A stretch of 64,000 bases of DNA from Jutongia hominis (GCF_014384965.1 NZ_JACRSW010000010.1:1-64000); one strand, 5' to 3'; positions 43,758 through 53,321 are shown, counted from the first letter of the stretch. Program-made: numbers and translations. The notes: generated by a model from the sequence alone, not told the origin.

Positions 43758-45209
43758 ATGGTGAATAAAAAAAGCAAAAAAATAGTTCTAGTTATTTTGG
43801 CTGTTTTAATTTTATTTTGCTGTACGATATTGTTAAAAGCAATTTATAAAGTACAATCTGCAAAAAAAGCAGATATATCCAAAAATGTTCTGACATGGGT
43901 GATACCGGAAAGTATTTCTCTGGATCAGAAAAAGATTAAAAAGTTCAATGAAACACTTTATCAGGATGGCTATGACTTTTGTGTAAAATTTGAAACATTA
44001 GAAGAAGATGATTTTGACAGAAGTGTTTATAAAAATGAATTAGAAAAAGTCTTAAAAGAAAAGAAAGCAGATATTGTATATGGTGGAACAGAAGATAGTT
44101 CCAATTTAGAGTGGGTAGGAGACTTTTGTAAAAAAGGATATTATTATGCATTAGACGATTATTTAAAGACAAAAGAAGGAAAAAGAGTATATCAATTATA
44201 TCCTCAAGAATATTGGGACAAAGTAAAATATCAGAACAAGCAATATGCATTCCCGAATGTATCTTTAGAATATAAACCTGCAGCAATTCAAATTAATAAA
44301 GATTACATAAAAGAACAAGAAGCAAAAGCGTGGGATGGTGAGTATACATCCTTTTTTTCTATGATAGAAGATGCGAATCTTCCCAAAGACGTTTTGCCTA
44401 TATATCCTCTTTTAGACATGGATACGTTTGCATTACAAAACGGTTATGAATGTATTTATAATATTTTTGTGGATTATACAAAAAAAGAAGCAGTGAATCC
44501 TTTTTCGACGGAATGCTTGTATCAGTATTTTCGTTTTTTACATCAGGCATATGAGAAAAAGTTAATTCCCTCTTCTTTGCAAATAAATTCATGTGCTATT
44601 GATGAAAAGCTGGAGAAGCAAATTAATATGCAAAAGATTGCTATTGATATGGAAGGCGTATTAGAAAAAATAGACGCTACTGTTACATTTTATTCAAAAT
44701 TTGCTTTGACGCATAGCCTTTCAGATCTCATGTTTATTTGTACTTCTTCTTCTCAGAAGAAGAAAGCATTACAATTGCTTTCTGTATTGAGAGAAAAAAA
44801 CAAATATGCGAATCTGCTTTTGTGGGGAGAAAAAGGGACGGATTATACATGTAAGCAGGATGTTGCAGAAGCAAAGAATGGACAAGTTATGGACTATTTC
44901 TCATTTCTTGAATTTGGATTAAATGAACATATATATGCTTCTTTGGATGGAACTGCGAATTTGAAAAAGAAAAATAAAAAGTGGTTGGATTCAAAATATT
45001 ACCAACCATCGAAGCTGTTAAGTTTTCAATTAGATACCGATGGAATAGAAGAGGAAATGAAAGAGTATCGCAATGCTGTAGAAAAGGAGTATAACTGTTG
45101 GAAGAAAAAAGATTTTGAAACAGCATATCATTCTGCAAAACAACGAATTGATAAGAAAGGAAGCGAATTATTTCAAGAAGTAAACAGACAAATAAAGCTG
45201 CAAGGATGA
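43758..45209 (+). CDS. Membrane-anchored solute-binding-like protein
   Basis: 483 residues from ATG 43758 (GGGAG 9 bases upstream). One N-terminal membrane helix (KIVLVILAVLILFCCTILL, about 8-26) without a lipobox. The remainder has the look of a family 1 extracellular binding protein: LTWVIPESISLDQKKIKKFN, KKADIVYGGTEDSS, GYYYALDDYLKTKEGKR and YAFPNVSLEYKPAAIQINK. Divergent; the ligand is unknown. No matching sugar-type permease is nearby; the downstream permease is of a different kind. Confidence 0.6.
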   Translation: MVNKKSKKIVLVILAVLILFCCTILLKAIYKVQSAKKADISKNVLTWVIPESISLDQKKIKKFNETLYQDGYDFCVKFETLEEDDFDRSVYKNELEKVLKEKKADIVYGGTEDSSNLEWVGDFCKKGYYYALDDYLKTKEGKRVYQLYPQEYWDKVKYQNKQYAFPNVSLEYKPAAIQINKDYIKEQEAKAWDGEYTSFFSMIEDANLPKDVLPIYPLLDMDTFALQNGYECIYNIFVDYTKKEAVNPFSTECLYQYFRFLHQAYEKKLIPSSLQINSCAIDEKLEKQINMQKIAIDMEGVLEKIDATVTFYSKFALTHSLSDLMFICTSSSQKKKALQLLSVLREKNKYANLLLWGEKGTDYTCKQDVAEAKNGQVMDYFSFLEFGLNEHIYASLDGTANLKKKNKKWLDSKYYQPSKLLSFQLDTDGIEEEMKEYRNAVEKEYNCWKKKDFETAYHSAKQRIDKKGSELFQEVNRQIKLQG

Positions 45210-45221
45210 AAGGAGTTATCT

Positions 45222-46370
45222 ATGAAAAAGTGTCTAAAAAAATTAGTTTGTTTTTGTCTCTGCCTGGCTATATGCATGACAACTACCGGGTGTACAGCAG
45301 ATGAAAAGAAAGAAAAAAATGTGATAGAAGAAGAATATATTAATTATTGGACAACATATTCTAAAAAAGCAAAAATGACAATAGCCGGTAACTATATCAG
45401 CTATATCGATCCGGTTTCTGCAAAAGAAAAATTAATATGTAATGATATGAATTGCTTGCATAAGGATGCTAAGACATGTGGAGCTGTAGTAGATGGTGTT
45501 GTATTTGGTGCAATTCATAGAGAAGGTAAAAAAATATATTATATTGCAGATGCAGATACAGAAAAAATTGGAGAATGCAGTTTGTTTGAAGCTGATTTAG
45601 ATGGAAAAAATAGAAAGAAAATTGCTTCTTTGATGAATGCAAATACAATAATGTCTGCAATATATACAGAGAAATATATATACATTTCTTATGTAAAAGA
45701 TTCGGAAGAAGATGAGAAAAGCTGTGCAGCAATTTATGCTTTTGATAGAAAGAAAAAAAGTGGAAAAGTAATCTATCAAATCGATAAAGTAAGTGCTCAG
45801 ATAGGTTATATGATTCTTTCGGATGGGATTTTATATGCAAGTACAGGATATAGTGATGCGTCAGCAAAAGAAATCAAAAAGCATAAAAAGGATATCCGTT
45901 TTATAAATAAGCATTTTGAAAGAAATTTGATGGCACTACGACTAAAGGATTCCAAAGTAGTACATACTATTGATAGTACAGGAAGTGGTTTCTTTCAGAT
46001 TCGAGAACACAAATTATTTTACAGTTCTGCTAAAGCGGTATATTGTTATGATATTTATACTAAAAAGAACTATAAAATTGCAAATGATGATAAAATTTTG
46101 ATTTTCTCAGATAAAAAAGAATCCAATACACTTTATTTTAGAGACGACAAGAATTATTATCGTTATGATATCAGAAAAAAAACATGGCATATCATTGCTA
46201 AAGCAGATGTTTTCTTTGTTGAAGCAATGATAGGGGATTGGGTTTATGGTTTTATAAGCAGCTCTAAAGCAGGTCAGGGATCAGAAAGTGGAATCATAAA
46301 ACGAAGTGATTTTGAAAAAGGAAATATCACAAAGATGAAAAAAGTTAAAACAGAATTGGAGATGAATTGA
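45222..46370 (+). CDS. Lipoprotein, beta-propeller-like
   Basis: 382 residues. Signal peptide with lipobox MTTTGC (Cys24), so it should be lipid-anchored outside the cell. The body is full of repeated strand patterns such as GKKIYYIADADTEKIGECSL, YTEKYIYISYVKDSEEDE and ILYASTGYSDAS, like DUF5050-type propellers. AAAGGAG lies upstream; 12 bases after the previous stop. Confidence 0.6.
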   Translation: MKKCLKKLVCFCLCLAICMTTTGCTADEKKEKNVIEEEYINYWTTYSKKAKMTIAGNYISYIDPVSAKEKLICNDMNCLHKDAKTCGAVVDGVVFGAIHREGKKIYYIADADTEKIGECSLFEADLDGKNRKKIASLMNANTIMSAIYTEKYIYISYVKDSEEDEKSCAAIYAFDRKKKSGKVIYQIDKVSAQIGYMILSDGILYASTGYSDASAKEIKKHKKDIRFINKHFERNLMALRLKDSKVVHTIDSTGSGFFQIREHKLFYSSAKAVYCYDIYTKKNYKIANDDKILIFSDKKESNTLYFRDDKNYYRYDIRKKTWHIIAKADVFFVEAMIGDWVYGFISSSKAGQGSESGIIKRSDFEKGNITKMKKVKTELEMN

Positions 46371-46371
46371 T

Positions 46372-48426
46372 TTGAAGATGCTTCATACTCTTTTGTGGCA
46401 GGAAGAAAAGAAGTTTTTTATGCGTAAAAAGATGTTTGGAATTCTTTGCCTGATCTGTTTTCTGGTTCTGTGCTATCTGATCTTAGACGTTGATACAAGT
46501 TTGATCGGCGAACGATATACAGCAAAAGAATATCATAGTACACTTACTGCATTAAAAAAAGTTCCGGAGAAAAAAAGAGATGATTTTTTTCGAGAGCAGG
46601 AACAGATAAATAGTAAGCTTAATAAGCTTGCGTTATGGGATTTAGAAGATGACTGGGAAAATGTAAAAGCATATCCGGACTATTTAAGGAATATCAAAGA
46701 AAACCAGGAGCAGAGCAGTTGGTATGGTGAAGAAGATACATATGAAAAGAAAGAAAAAGAATATGTAAAAGCGCAATATCGTCATCTCTCTGATAAAAAT
46801 GTTACATTTATTGGTGGAAAATGTATTGAAAAAATTGTACAAACTGATTTTTGTGATATTGCTTTTGTATGCATACTTTTTTTTGTTGCACTTGGTCTGG
46901 TCAGTATGGAATATGAAGATGGTGTACAGTCACTTTTAAATAGCACAAAAGCAGGAAGAAAGCGAATTGCAATTGGAAAATATCTCGCAGGCTGTATTCT
47001 TTTTGTAATCTGCTTTCTTATGATATACGGAGCAAAAACCACTATTTATAAAGAAGCATATGCTTTCCATGACTGGAACAGTACGATACAATCTGTAAAT
47101 GGATATGCCGGTGCGACTTTTACCGGTACGATCAGAGGATTTATTCTTTTGTTTTTGGGAATAAAGTGTATTGCTGCATTTTTGTTGTATTCCGTTTTTT
47201 TCTTCTTTGCATGCATTTGCAAAAGATCGTATAAAATGCTGATAACGACAATGTGCTTTTTAATGTGTGGTATCTGCAATGAACTTTGGATAAAAGATAC
47301 AAGTTATTTAGTGAATTGGAAAAGATTATATCCGTTAAAGGGAATGGATACGAAGTATCTATTGCAGCGATTTTATACAGTAAATATTTTTGGAAAACCA
47401 AAAGCTTATGTTGATACGATGTTAGTGTTAGAAATAGTATTGCTTTTATTGCTGCTGATTAGTGCTTTATTGTGCTACGGAAATGCGGAAAATATAAAAA
47501 CACGGCTTTTTGTGAAAAATCGTTTTATAAGTTCTTTATGTCAAAGAATAAAGTGCAAAAGACTTTTTGCATGGGAGTTACGAAAAAGCTGGCGAGGACA
47601 AGCCGGTGCAATTCTTCTTATTCTGCTTCTGATAGGAACATTTGTATGCTACCGGCCGATTACAGAAACATTAGAGACAGAGACGGATGTACATTACAAA
47701 AGTTATGTCTTAAAAGAACAAAAGCAAACGTTAGCTAATGCAAAGATCTTTTGTAAACAAGAGCAAAAAAGAATCAAAGAAGAAGAAACAGACATTCAAA
47801 AGAACGGAATAAAGTATACAAACCAGGCGTTTTCCTTGATCAGTAATGATATCAAAAAGAAGCCGGCAGTAAAAAAGATGCTACAATATATCTCTTATTT
47901 AGAAAAGAGACCGGCAACAAAAATGGTATATGAAAAAGGATATCAAATGCTTTTTGGAAAAAACATTCCGGGTGGATATTTGTATTTATGCAATGTCATT
48001 GCTGTATTTGTGATGGTTATGCTTACAATTCCATTGTGGGGAATGGAAGAGTGGAACGGAATGGAAATAGTGTTATATACTACAAAGGCAGGACGTAGAA
48101 AGCTTCAAGGGAAGAAAAAGCTGATTGTAGTACTAGATGCCTTCATTATTTTTTTTATTTTGTATGGCTCGTGGTGTTTTAATGTATCGCATACATATGT
48201 TTTGGAAAATATAGATGCTTCGATACAAAGCATCCAATGTTTTTCGATGCTGCCGTCCTGGGTATCGATTCGTATGTTTGGGATATTCTATTACGCATTG
48301 CATTTTTTCTATCTTGTTATAGTAGGAATCGGAACGAGGTGGATACAGAAGTATTTGCATAGTTTTGTATTAGCAGGAGCTATATCGTATCTGGTCTTTT
48401 TGATCCCATATCTTTTTATTCGATAA
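46372..48426 (+). CDS. ABC transporter permease, internally duplicated
   Basis: 684 residues from TTG 46372 (GGAG 10 bases upstream; ATG 46378 is the alternative). About twelve hydrophobic segments in two halves. Each half has a large extracellular loop and a matching element: MEYEDGVQSLLNSTKAGRKR and MEEWNGMEIVLYTTKAGRRK. This points to fusion of two ABC-2-like permeases. It directly follows the lipoprotein and precedes the ATPase gene. Confidence 0.65.
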   Translation: MKMLHTLLWQEEKKFFMRKKMFGILCLICFLVLCYLILDVDTSLIGERYTAKEYHSTLTALKKVPEKKRDDFFREQEQINSKLNKLALWDLEDDWENVKAYPDYLRNIKENQEQSSWYGEEDTYEKKEKEYVKAQYRHLSDKNVTFIGGKCIEKIVQTDFCDIAFVCILFFVALGLVSMEYEDGVQSLLNSTKAGRKRIAIGKYLAGCILFVICFLMIYGAKTTIYKEAYAFHDWNSTIQSVNGYAGATFTGTIRGFILLFLGIKCIAAFLLYSVFFFFACICKRSYKMLITTMCFLMCGICNELWIKDTSYLVNWKRLYPLKGMDTKYLLQRFYTVNIFGKPKAYVDTMLVLEIVLLLLLLISALLCYGNAENIKTRLFVKNRFISSLCQRIKCKRLFAWELRKSWRGQAGAILLILLLIGTFVCYRPITETLETETDVHYKSYVLKEQKQTLANAKIFCKQEQKRIKEEETDIQKNGIKYTNQAFSLISNDIKKKPAVKKMLQYISYLEKRPATKMVYEKGYQMLFGKNIPGGYLYLCNVIAVFVMVMLTIPLWGMEEWNGMEIVLYTTKAGRRKLQGKKKLIVVLDAFIIFFILYGSWCFNVSHTYVLENIDASIQSIQCFSMLPSWVSIRMFGIFYYALHFFYLVIVGIGTRWIQKYLHSFVLAGAISYLVFLIPYLFIR

Positions 48427-48544
48427 GATAGAGAAAATAAGTTTTCTGCCTGAGCAAACATACTTGCAAGCAGAAGCATGATGAGAAAAAAGATACATAA
48501 TATATATTGGTAACGAAGTTTACAGGAAAATGGAGGGAGATACA

Positions 48545-49414
48545 GTGGAACTGGAATTGAGTCATATTCGGAAGCAATATGGGAAAAATTATGCATTAGA
48601 TGATGTTACGATTCCATTTACAGAAAATATATTCGGAATTTTAGGTGCAAATGGTGCAGGAAAATCTACATTATTTAAAATCTTGACAGGAAATATTTCA
48701 AAATATTCGGGCGATATATATCTGGATGGAGAAAAAACAGATGTTTGCAAGGAAGCGTTTCGGCGAAATCTGGGTTATATGCCACAGGAAGTGGTAGGAT
48801 ATCCATGGATGAAAGTACAGGATTTTTTGGAATATTTTGCTGTATTAAAAGGAATGCCGGTAAGAAAGAAAAGTACACAATTAGAAATTGACAGGATTTT
48901 AGAAAAGACAAATCTAAAAGAACATCGTTATAAACGTTTTTCGGAATTATCCGGTGGAATGAAAAGGAGAGTTCTTTTTGCACAAGCATTATTAGCGGAT
49001 CCGAGAATATTGATCTTAGACGAGCCGACTGCCGGTTTAGATCCCAAAGAACGAATTTCTATGAGAAATATGATCGCAGAAGAGTCAAAAGGCAGAATTA
49101 TTCTTTTAGCAACTCACATTGTAAGTGATATTGAATGTATTGCATATCAGGTTGTTTTACTAAAGAAAGGGAAACTGCTAGGCTGTAAAAAGCCACAGGA
49201 ATGGTTAGAAGAGCTTCATGGACATGTCTATGAACTGATGTGTGATTATAATGAAATGGAAGATCTTCAAAAACGGTATAGGATTAGTAATATCAGACAG
49301 GAAATGAACGGTCTTGCAATGCGTGTGGTGACAGATGAAAAATTATCCGGAAAGAATATTAGTATGGTTGAACCGACTATAGAAGATGTATATATATATT
49401 ATTTAGAAAAATAG
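48545..49414 (+). CDS. ABC transporter ATP-binding protein
   Basis: 289 residues from GTG 48545, with GGAGG 9 bases upstream; an ATG at 48530 overlaps that site. Walker A GANGAGKST (34-42), signature LSGGMKRR, Walker B ILILDEPTAGLD and the switch His in LLATHIVSDIE are intact. The C-terminal EPTIEDVYIYYLEK is common in ABC-2 export ATPases. Partner of the duplicated permease. Confidence 0.85.
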   Translation: MELELSHIRKQYGKNYALDDVTIPFTENIFGILGANGAGKSTLFKILTGNISKYSGDIYLDGEKTDVCKEAFRRNLGYMPQEVVGYPWMKVQDFLEYFAVLKGMPVRKKSTQLEIDRILEKTNLKEHRYKRFSELSGGMKRRVLFAQALLADPRILILDEPTAGLDPKERISMRNMIAEESKGRIILLATHIVSDIECIAYQVVLLKKGKLLGCKKPQEWLEELHGHVYELMCDYNEMEDLQKRYRISNIRQEMNGLAMRVVTDEKLSGKNISMVEPTIEDVYIYYLEK

Positions 49415-49419
49415 AGATA

Positions 49420-49473
49420 AGATGCCTTATCGTTACTTACAGACACAGATCAAGAAGTAACGATAAGGCATTT
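49420..49473 (+). terminator. Intrinsic terminator, copy 1 of a repeated hairpin
   Basis: A 17-bp perfect stem (ATGCCTTATCGTTACTT at 49420-49436 with 49453-49469) and T run. The loop contains ACAGACACAGATCA, shared with the hairpin at 51065. Confidence 0.85.
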
Positions 49474-49569
49474 TTAAAAATTATAACATAAAACTAAAAA
49501 ATCTTATATTTACCCTGAAAATGATTCTTGCTACCATATAGTTATCCTATCGTAGAAATGAGGAGCAGT

Positions 49570-50145
49570 ATGGAAAAAGAATTAACAAGAGGAGCCGGGA
49601 TCTTAATGCCGGTAAGCAGTCTGCCATCAAAATATGGCATTGGTACATTAGGAAAAGCAGCATATGACTTTGTGGATGATCTGGTCCGTGCCGGACAGAA
49701 ATACTGGCAGGTACTGCCGATCGGTCCGACAAGTTTTGGGGACAGTCCTTATCAGTCCTTTTCAACATATGCGGGCAATCCGTATTTTATTGATCTGGAT
49801 CTTTTGATCGAAGAAGGGTTGTTGCAAAGACAGGAAGTAGAAACGATCCGATGGTATGAAAAAGAAGATCAGGTTTCTTATGAACTTTTGTGGGAATATC
49901 GTTATTCCGTCTTAAAAGCCGCATTTGAACGAAGTGACCATGAAAAAACGAAAGAGTACCGGGATTTTATGGAACGTGAAAAAGACTGGATCTCATCCTA
50001 CAGCTTGTATATGGCATGCAAAGAACACTTTGGAAACCGGGAATGGCTTTCCTGGAAAAAGGATATCCGGGATCGCCTGCATGCTTATGCGAATGAAAAA
50101 GGCATTCAGATCATAGGGGATATTCCGATTTATGTCGCACTTGAC
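49570..50145 (+). pseudogene. malQ: 4-alpha-glucanotransferase (malQ), N-terminal part only
   Basis: ATG 49570 follows GAGGAG. The sequence is a clear GH77 start: RGAGILMPVSSLPSKYGIGT, WQVLPIGPTSFGDSPYQSFS, AGNPYFIDLDLLIEEGLL, then IIGDIPIYVALD. At about 50146 the enzyme sequence ends before the catalytic Asp/Glu residues and runs in frame into a solute-binding protein. About 190 of roughly 500 residues remain, so no enzyme activity is expected. Confidence 0.85.
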
Positions 50146-50969
50146 AGTTTTGTATCTATGGCAATGGCCACCGGAAATCTGCAGGACGTGATGTTAGTTA
50201 GAAGTCATGAGGAATTAGAAGAACTTGTAAAGAAAGATCTGATCGCAGATCTTTCAGAAGTATATGAAAATTGTGCATCAAAGACCATCAAGGAAATTTA
50301 TCAAAGCTATGATAAAAGCCTGCTTAGTGGTGTACGATTTGAAGGAAAATTAATGGCACTACCGGAGACAAATATTGATGACGGACCGAACCTCTTTTGG
50401 GTACGAAAAGACTGGATGGATAAACTTGGCTTACAGGATCCTAGGACAATGCAAGATATCAGGACAAAAGTGCCAATGAGATTGCAAAATATTATCAATG
50501 GAATGTCGATCCGACGGCACGCCCTTTGGCTATCAATGTAGATTATAATGATGCATTACAAAGATGTTATCACAATCTCAGGATGGTTATGAATGGAGTA
50601 AAAGCCGAGAGCAATCTTGAGGTTTTAGAACGCTCATATTATGACAGTTGTCAGTCATATAAAAACAATCCTAAAGAAGCTTCGGCAGAGGACTGGGCGG
50701 CATATGCTTCCAGAATTGAAGCGTGTTCTGTGATTGGAGAGGGAAAGATCAAAAAAATACCATCTCTTTACTTCGGAAAGACAAAAACCATGCAAAAAAA
50801 CTGGTGGAAACTTCAGGAATTAGAAGAAAAGACTTTTTTAGAGATTGTATCGGGTGCAAAACCGATTTCTTATTTTGATCGGTTTGTTGCAAAATGGAAA
50901 AAACAAAAAGGAGATCTGATTACAAATGAAGTGCAACAGGAGTTAAAAGAAGAGAAGATAACGCAATAG
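50146..50969 (+). pseudogene. Extracellular solute-binding protein (family 1), fused and deleted remnant
   Basis: From about 50146 the malQ frame continues as MAMATGNLQDVMLVRSHEEL, IADLSEVYENCASKTIKEIY and ALPETNIDDGPNLFWVRKDW, the middle of an LplA-like binding protein. Near 50455 the frame changes: YQDKSANEIAKYYQWNVDPT, ARPLAINVDYNDALQRCYHN and the C-terminal GKIKKIPSLYFGKTKTM follow in another frame up to the stop at 50967-50969. The N-terminus, including the signal peptide, and an internal part are missing. Confidence 0.8.
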
Positions 50970-51006
50970 AAAAAGTAATATAATGGCGAATTGTAAAGGA
51001 GCAGCC

Positions 51007-51064
51007 AATAACATAACAGAATAATAAATCTACCAATATAGTTAATAACATAACAGAATAATAA
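51007..51064 (+). repeat. Pair of 21-bp direct repeats
   Basis: Bases 51007-51027 and 51044-51064 are identical (AATAACATAACAGAATAATA plus A), 37 bases apart, just before the second copy of the terminator hairpin. Confidence 0.8.
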
Positions 51065-51126
51065 GAGATGTCTTATCATACGGCACAGATACAGATCAGA
51101 AACCGATAATAAGGCATCTCTTTTTT
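51065..51126 (+). terminator. Intrinsic terminator, copy 2 of the repeated hairpin
   Basis: GAGATGTCTTATC pairs imperfectly with GATAATAAGGCATCTC (51105-51120), followed by six Ts. Loop ACAGATACAGATCAGAA matches copy 1 (ACAGACACAGATCAAGAA). Confidence 0.75.
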
Positions 51127-51219
51127 ATTGAATAGGAAACTGCTCGTATAGTAGAGGTGTATCAACAAGAATTACTAAAGCAATTCTTGGAGTGCATAAA
51201 CGACATCCGGTATTTTTTA

Positions 51220-52155
51220 TTAACAGGTGATCAAAGTACCGGTCTTTCCTGTTAATCCGGCAAGAGCGGTATCAATACTTGTAATGATCGCTTTGCGGTC
51301 TTTGTTCGAAGAAGCAAAAGAAACGGCAGCTTCTACTTTAGGAAGCATTGCACCGGATGAAAACTGCTTTTCATCAATGTATCCGGTAGCTTCTTCAACT
51401 GTCATGCTGTCAAGTGGTGTCTCAGATGGAGAACCATAGTTTAATGCCACTTTTTCTACTTCGGTCAGAAGTAACAAAACATCTGCGTCTAATTGTTCTG
51501 CTAAGCAGGCGCTTGTAATATCTTTTTCGATGACAGCACTTGCACCTTTTAAACGGGTACCCTGCTGTAATACAGGAATACCACCGCCACCGGCAGCAAT
51601 TACAATCTGCTGGGCATCCATTAAAGCTTTGATCGCATCCAGTTCATAAATTTCCATTGGACGTGGAGAAGCGATGATACGACGATATCCTTTCCCCTCT
51701 GTTTTTATAACATGATTGCCTTTTTTCTCTTCTGCTTTAGCTTCTTCTTCTGTCATATAACGTCCAATGACTTTATCAGGATGTGTAAAAGCGGCATCAA
51801 AAGGATCAACACGAACCTGGGTGATCAAAGTAGAGACCGGTTTATAAATACCGCGGTTTAAAAGTTCGGTACGAATCTCGTTTTGTAAGTCGTAACCAAT
51901 GTATCCCTGACTCATTGCACTGCAGATCGACATAGGTGCAACAGTATTCGAAGGTTCTAAACGGCTGTATTCTGTCATAGCAGAATGAATCATACCAATC
52001 TGTGGACCATTACTGTGTGTGATAACAATTTCATATTTTGCTTCAACTAGATCTGCAATCGCATTCGCAGCTTTTTTCACATTTTCCTTTTGCTCAGGAA
52101 ATGTTTTTCCGAGTGCACTATGGCCAAGTGCAACAACAATTCTTTTTGTATTCAT
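51220..52155 (-). CDS. arcC: Carbamate kinase
   Basis: 311 residues. N-terminal RIVVALGHSALG (usually GGNALG), ITHSNGPQIG, the central VIAAGGGGIPV and KDITSACLAEQLDADVLLLL match carbamate kinase. It makes ATP and carbamate from carbamoyl phosphate, or the reverse. AAGGAAGG lies before the ATG. No arcA or arcB is present in the window. The N-terminal GHSAL in place of GGNAL is unusual but seen in some family members as I recall. Confidence 0.9.
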   Translation of the reverse strand: MNTKRIVVALGHSALGKTFPEQKENVKKAANAIADLVEAKYEIVITHSNGPQIGMIHSAMTEYSRLEPSNTVAPMSICSAMSQGYIGYDLQNEIRTELLNRGIYKPVSTLITQVRVDPFDAAFTHPDKVIGRYMTEEEAKAEEKKGNHVIKTEGKGYRRIIASPRPMEIYELDAIKALMDAQQIVIAAGGGGIPVLQQGTRLKGASAVIEKDITSACLAEQLDADVLLLLTEVEKVALNYGSPSETPLDSMTVEEATGYIDEKQFSSGAMLPKVEAAVSFASSNKDRKAIITSIDTALAGLTGKTGTLITC

Positions 52156-52237
52156 AATTTCCTTCCTTTCTCGAAAGAGTTGTAAACTAAAAAATATATC
52201 TTATATTTTATCATGGGAAGAATAGAAAAGCAATCTT

Positions 52238-52612
52238 TTATAGGAAGGTTACCAGATTGCGATAGACTGTATATAGGATCAAAACGAAGATCAAAAGGAT
52301 TATACCTGCATTTTCTATCCGGCTCCAATGGATCGTTTTGCAAAAAAGATAACCATATAACATCTTTACAATCAGATACGTCAGAAAGGGCAGGCTGACA
52401 AAAATGACCGGATGGTAGAAAAAAGCTTTTCTGTAGTTTCCCTGTAGGAGAGAGAGCAGCATGTGGCTGATGCCACATCCCGGACACTGGATATGAAAAA
52501 AATACCGGATCAGGCAGGGAATGCCCAATCCGGTATGCTTCATGAATAGGTAATATCCGAAAAGAAGCATGAAAAATATAATGGTTTTAAATGTTCTTTT
52601 TTTATCTGGCAT
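52238..52612 (-). CDS. DUF2752 family membrane protein
   Basis: 124 residues with three hydrophobic segments. The DUF2752 mark CPGCGISHMLLSLLQGNYRK (about 43-62) is present, followed by FYHPVIF. Function of the family unknown. It starts 4 bases after the stop of the DUF4234 gene, so the two form a minus-strand operon. Confidence 0.85.
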   Translation of the reverse strand: MPDKKRTFKTIIFFMLLFGYYLFMKHTGLGIPCLIRYFFHIQCPGCGISHMLLSLLQGNYRKAFFYHPVIFVSLPFLTYLIVKMLYGYLFCKTIHWSRIENAGIILLIFVLILYTVYRNLVTFL

Positions 52613-52616
52613 GGCA

Positions 52617-52973
52617 TTACATCATATTAACCGGTGCAAACTTATTTAATTCATCCTGCATTAAAGCATAAGCAACGATTCCAAGACCAACAACAGAAAG
52701 AATTAAATATAAAATTCCTGTATTGCTCGAAGGAATGCCTCTTTGCATTTTGGCATAATCAATTTTCTGCCCACATTTGTATGCCCAGTACAGTCCGTAA
52801 ATACCACATGTTATTAAAGTAAGTAAAAACGCAACACCTCCGGATGTGCCATCCGGATCGTTAGAAACCGCATTACAATCATTCGTCAGACAGATAAACC
52901 AGTAAATGCCATAAATGCCACATGTTACTAATGACAGAACAATGCACATAGCAATACTTCTTCTTTGAATCAT
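52617..52973 (-). CDS. DUF4234 family membrane protein
   Basis: 118 residues. Repeated LVTCGIYGIYWFICLTND and LITCGIYGLYWAYKCGQ segments mark DUF4234, with about three membrane helices and an N-terminal RRSIAM. AAAGGAGGGG precedes the ATG. Often paired with DUF2752 in gut Firmicutes, as here. Function unknown. Confidence 0.85.
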   Translation of the reverse strand: MIQRRSIAMCIVLSLVTCGIYGIYWFICLTNDCNAVSNDPDGTSGGVAFLLTLITCGIYGLYWAYKCGQKIDYAKMQRGIPSSNTGILYLILSVVGLGIVAYALMQDELNKFAPVNMM

Positions 52974-53150
52974 TTCAATTCCCCTCCTTTGTGTAAATAT
53001 ATCATTAATAGAATAGCAGATAAGACAGAAGCATGCAATATAAAAATGAATTTTTTGTGTATTTTTGTTTAGGAAATATTTATAAATGATTGAAACAACA
53101 TGTTTGTAAGTAACAGACCGGGCTTTAAAGATTCAATCTATGAAAAAAGT

Positions 53151-53195
53151 AAAAGAAAAGAGGAGACCACAAAACGTAGTCTCCTCTTTTCTTTT
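53151..53195 (-). terminator. Terminator of glnN (bidirectional form)
   Basis: AAAAGAAAAGAGGAGAC (53151-53167) and its perfect complement (53179-53195) form a 17-bp stem with T-rich flanks on both strands, about 125 bases past the glnN stop. Confidence 0.85.
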
Positions 53196-53321
53196 CATGT
53201 ATTAATTGGGAATATTAATATGAAAGCAAATTTTATTACCAATCTGTATCACATTGTGATAACATCTGTTATCTTTTTATGAACTAGTAAATGTAATTTA
53301 TTCGTTTACAATATGCTGTAA

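Noticed and set aside
51007..51064. Possible CRISPR array
   Set aside because: Only two repeat copies, AT-only type sequence, and no cas genes in the window.
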